The notes under the pieces are model-generated. The model was not told where the DNA came from. It worked only from the letters and a program-made list of their open reading frames with translations, and ran no database searches. Below are positions 7,338-9,656 of a stretch of DNA of 9,656 nucleotides, piece after piece (position 1 is the stretch's first letter; the number at the start of each line of letters is the position of its first letter). The translations under genes and the position numbers were made by a program. The DNA is from JAKFWF01 sp031367505 (GTDB lineage Bacteria > Pseudomonadota > Alphaproteobacteria > Rhizobiales > Hyphomicrobiaceae). The stretch is taken from NCBI GenBank assembly GCA_031367505.1, contig JANLPY010000645.1, positions 1 through 9,656 of the forward strand, given 5' to 3'.

Positions 7338-9656
7338 GTGTCCAAATTCGAGGTGATCGATTTATCGAGTTCACGCGGCATCGATTGGATAGTTCCGGTA
7401 ACGGATGGATCGATCACGATCCCCGATGCGCATCTATTGTTTTCAGGTGAATTCAAGCGGCAGGGTTTTGACTTGATCATCGAGGGCGGCGGAAAGCGCG
7501 CTCTACTGCCGGACTATTTCAATCACGAACATGCGCCGGCGATATTTTCGCCTGACGGAGCCATGCTCGATGCTGCCACAGTTCGTGCGCTGTCGGGTGG
7601 CGCATCGCAATGGCATTATGCGCAGGCTGGCGGCGCCGCGGGACCGATCGAAATCGGTACGGTCCGAACGCTGGTTGGAACGGCGACGGCGTCTCGTGCC
7701 GGCACTCCCCAGCAATTGGCGATAGGCCAACCGGTGTTCCAGGGTGATGTCATCGAGACCGGGAGCAACAGCAGTCTGGGCGTAACGCTGGCAGACCGCA
7801 CCGTATTCTCGCTATCCGCCAGCGCTCGAATGGTGATGACCGAACTCGTGTACGACCCGGCTCGCAACGACAATTCGATGGCCGTGAGCCTGGTCCAGGG
7901 CTCGTTTGTTTTCATCACGGGCCAAGTCGCCAAAACCGGCACCATCGCTGTGACGACCCCTGTCGCCACCATGGGCATTCGAGGCACCGCGCCGATCGTC
8001 AAGCTTTCCACCACCGATGGCTCAGGCGAATTCTCGATTGGCGCAGATCCCGGCGGCGTTGTCGGCACCTACGTTCTCAACAGCGTGATAACCGGACAGC
8101 AGATTGCGGCGATCAGTTCGACCGACATCACGGTGCGAATTCAGTCTTCGACCGGGCCCTTTGACATCGCACTGAAGACCCCCAACGAGCAAAACGCTGA
8201 TCTGCAGCTGCTTGGTCCGGCCTACCAGGTTTTCCAACTTCTCGGTCAGCGTGGCGAAGCGCCGAACGATGGCAACAAGTCGGGTCGAGGCCAAGGTGGC
8301 GTGGAGTTTGCCTACAATCCGCAAGCTTACGGCGAAATCCAGCTCACACCCTTGCTTGGTGACACTAAGTTCGGGGAACAACTTCGCCCTGGCGGCACCG
8401 AAGGTGGATTGTTTGATATCCTGCGGCAGCTGAACAACCCGACCGGCATTGTGCTCGACCTCGATGCGGCAACCCCTGGCAACAACCGCACCGCTCAGTT
8501 CGCTGAAAATGGCATCGCTCTGCCGGTTTCATCATCGACGCAGATCATCGTGCCACCGGGTGTGACGCGGCTCTCCGGAGCTACGGTCGTTTTGCAAAAT
8601 GCGCTGCCGGGCGACAATATGATCGTCGGCACGTTACCGTCGGGCATTACATTCACGATTACGCCGGGAAGTATTCACGTCAATCTAACGGGCAACGCGA
8701 GCGTTGCAGATTACATTGCCGCGATTCAAGCGATCAGCTTTATCAACACGGACGAAAATCCGTCGACCGATGTACGCGTTATCGAGGTAACGGTAACGGC
8801 GATCAACGGCGAAACGGCCACCGCCACGACGTTGGTCTTGATCCAATCCATCAACGATGCCCCGGTCAACCATCTGCCAAATGCGCAAACGGTGGCGGAA
8901 GATCACACACTTTACTTTTCCTCTGCCAAGGGCAACGCCATCACCGTCTCAGACGCCGATGCGGGCGCATTCCCGCTTACTGTCACGCTGACGGTTCAGC
9001 ATGGCGCGCTTGCGATCGCCGCAGTGACCGGCGTTGTTATTGCTGGTAACGGCACTTCGACACTCACCGTGACCGGATCGCAATCGGCCATCAACGCCGC
9101 TCTCGACGGGCTGGCGTATACGTCATTCCACGATTTCAACGGCGCCGACTCAATTGTGGTCAGCACGACCGACAATGGTGCCTCCGGCGATTGCGGATCG
9201 CTCACCACCTCGAGTCCCGGTCTCGGATTGACCGTGTCGGCGGTGAACGATGCACCGGAGCATTCATTGCCACCCGCGCAAACGGTCAATGAGGACCACG
9301 CGTTGGTTTTTTCGATCGCGTCAGGAAATGCGATTGTCGTGTCCGATGTCGACGCTGGGGCCGGTGCAATCGACGTACATTTATCGGTGGCGCACGGCAC
9401 GCTGGCGGTCCATGCGCTGCCAGGTGTCAGCCTCAGCGGTAGCGGCACGGCAAGTGTCACCTTGACCGGTTCGCAGGCTCAGATCAACGCGGCGCTCGAT
9501 GGGCTGGTCTATACGCCGAACCATGATTACGATCGCACCGATACGTTGACCATTACGACCAACGATCACGGATTATCCGGTTCGGGTGGGCCTGGCATTA
9601 CGACCGGCACGGTCGCCATCCACATCAATCCGGAAAATGATGCGCCGACGCTCGAT
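7338..9656 (+). CDS. Giant FecR/cadherin-repeat type I secreted adhesin, 5' part
   Basis: From GTG 7338 the frame is open for 773 codons and runs off the window edge, so the C-terminal secretion signal and any RTX repeats are not seen. There is no Sec signal peptide, as expected for a type I substrate. Residues 1-95 form a compact module beginning SKFEVIDLSSSRGIDWIVPV. A GG-AAG motif with A100-A101 follows. A FecR domain spans about 104-220 (IGTVRTLVGTATASRAG near the start, ATMGIRGT at 211-217). Residues 221-385 are an unassigned linker. A cadherin/VCBS-like segment (about 386-505, with LTGNASVADYIAAIQAISF) precedes tandem repeats of 131 and 130 residues beginning NDAP at 506, 637 and 767. 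The protein is probably a surface or biofilm adhesin exported by the divergent channel-ABC-adaptor operon, comparable to LapA. Function is inferred from domains and context; the FecR and repeat calls are strong. Confidence 0.9.
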   Translation, partial: MSKFEVIDLSSSRGIDWIVPVTDGSITIPDAHLLFSGEFKRQGFDLIIEGGGKRALLPDYFNHEHAPAIFSPDGAMLDAATVRALSGGASQWHYAQAGGAAGPIEIGTVRTLVGTATASRAGTPQQLAIGQPVFQGDVIETGSNSSLGVTLADRTVFSLSASARMVMTELVYDPARNDNSMAVSLVQGSFVFITGQVAKTGTIAVTTPVATMGIRGTAPIVKLSTTDGSGEFSIGADPGGVVGTYVLNSVITGQQIAAISSTDITVRIQSSTGPFDIALKTPNEQNADLQLLGPAYQVFQLLGQRGEAPNDGNKSGRGQGGVEFAYNPQAYGEIQLTPLLGDTKFGEQLRPGGTEGGLFDILRQLNNPTGIVLDLDAATPGNNRTAQFAENGIALPVSSSTQIIVPPGVTRLSGATVVLQNALPGDNMIVGTLPSGITFTITPGSIHVNLTGNASVADYIAAIQAISFINTDENPSTDVRVIEVTVTAINGETATATTLVLIQSINDAPVNHLPNAQTVAEDHTLYFSSAKGNAITVSDADAGAFPLTVTLTVQHGALAIAAVTGVVIAGNGTSTLTVTGSQSAINAALDGLAYTSFHDFNGADSIVVSTTDNGASGDCGSLTTSSPGLGLTVSAVNDAPEHSLPPAQTVNEDHALVFSIASGNAIVVSDVDAGAGAIDVHLSVAHGTLAVHALPGVSLSGSGTASVTLTGSQAQINAALDGLVYTPNHDYDRTDTLTITTNDHGLSGSGGPGITTGTVAIHINPENDAPTLD
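8853..9656 (+). repeat. Tandem ~130-residue adhesin repeats
   Basis: Unit 1 (8853-9245, 131 codons) and unit 2 (9246-9635, 130 codons) are homologous, and unit 3 begins at 9636. Shared landmarks are NDAP, then AQTV-x-EDH, GNAI-x-VSD-x-DAGA, a V-x-HG-x-LA strand, TGSQ with INAALDGL-x-YT, and a D-x-x-x-x-TT-x-x-G turn. These are features of cadherin-like/VCBS beta-sandwich repeats, and the D-x-DAG motif is a probable calcium-binding site. The DNA copies differ at many third positions, so the repeats are old rather than recently amplified. The series evidently continues beyond the window. Confidence 0.85.

Noticed and set aside
7616..8068. A 150-codon minus-strand frame within the adhesin gene (and similar ones at 8022-8381 and 8996-9460).
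   Set aside because: They lie opposite the FecR and repeat-coding frame, which has clear domain homology; low-complexity Thr/Pro/Ser-rich translations are typical of antisense shadows.
1..9656. CRISPR arrays, tRNA or rRNA genes, attachment sites or phage genes.
   Set aside because: No regularly spaced short repeats, no tRNA-like cloverleaf or rRNA sequence, and no integrase or phage structural genes were seen on either strand.

Overview
The window carries three functional blocks from what looks like a GC-rich alphaproteobacterium. Hyphomicrobiales such as Bradyrhizobium or Rhodopseudomonas fit best, judged from the protein style, GTG/TTG starts and the architecture of the adhesin N-terminus. 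That placement is inference; there is no rRNA or marker gene here.

Block 1 (203-1640) is a divergent pair: an EamA/RhtA-type inner-membrane exporter on the minus strand and an Lrp/AsnC-family regulator on the plus strand. They share an 88-bp intergenic region with palindromic AGCAT/ATGCT elements that could be the regulator's operator. The likely logic is a feast/famine-type regulator controlling an amino-acid or metabolite exporter.

Block 2 (about 1742-1905) is a scar: the last ~50 codons of an IS3-family transposase (OrfB integrase end), minus strand. It lies immediately after the stop codon of the type I secretion operon.

Block 3 (1911-9656) is a complete type I secretion apparatus facing a giant surface protein. 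On the minus strand, in transcription order, are a TolC-family outer-membrane channel (5615-6988), an ABC exporter with a degenerate C39-like N-terminal domain (3233-5404), and an HlyD-family periplasmic adaptor (1911-3218) whose reading frame overlaps the ABC gene in an ATGA arrangement. Divergently, after a 340-bp AT-rich intergenic region full of short repeats, starts a plus-strand gene at GTG 7338. It stays open for 773 codons to the window edge. Its product has no Sec signal peptide. It has a conserved-looking N-terminal module of about 100 residues, a candidate LapG-type di-alanine site (A100-A101-G102), a FecR domain (about 104-220), a cadherin/VCBS-like segment and then tandem ~130-residue extracellular repeats. 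By analogy with LapA/LapBCE of Pseudomonas, the three minus-strand proteins would export this adhesin through both membranes for surface attachment or biofilm formation. The 3' end of the adhesin gene, with the expected C-terminal secretion signal, lies outside the window, and no lapD/lapG-like regulators are seen.
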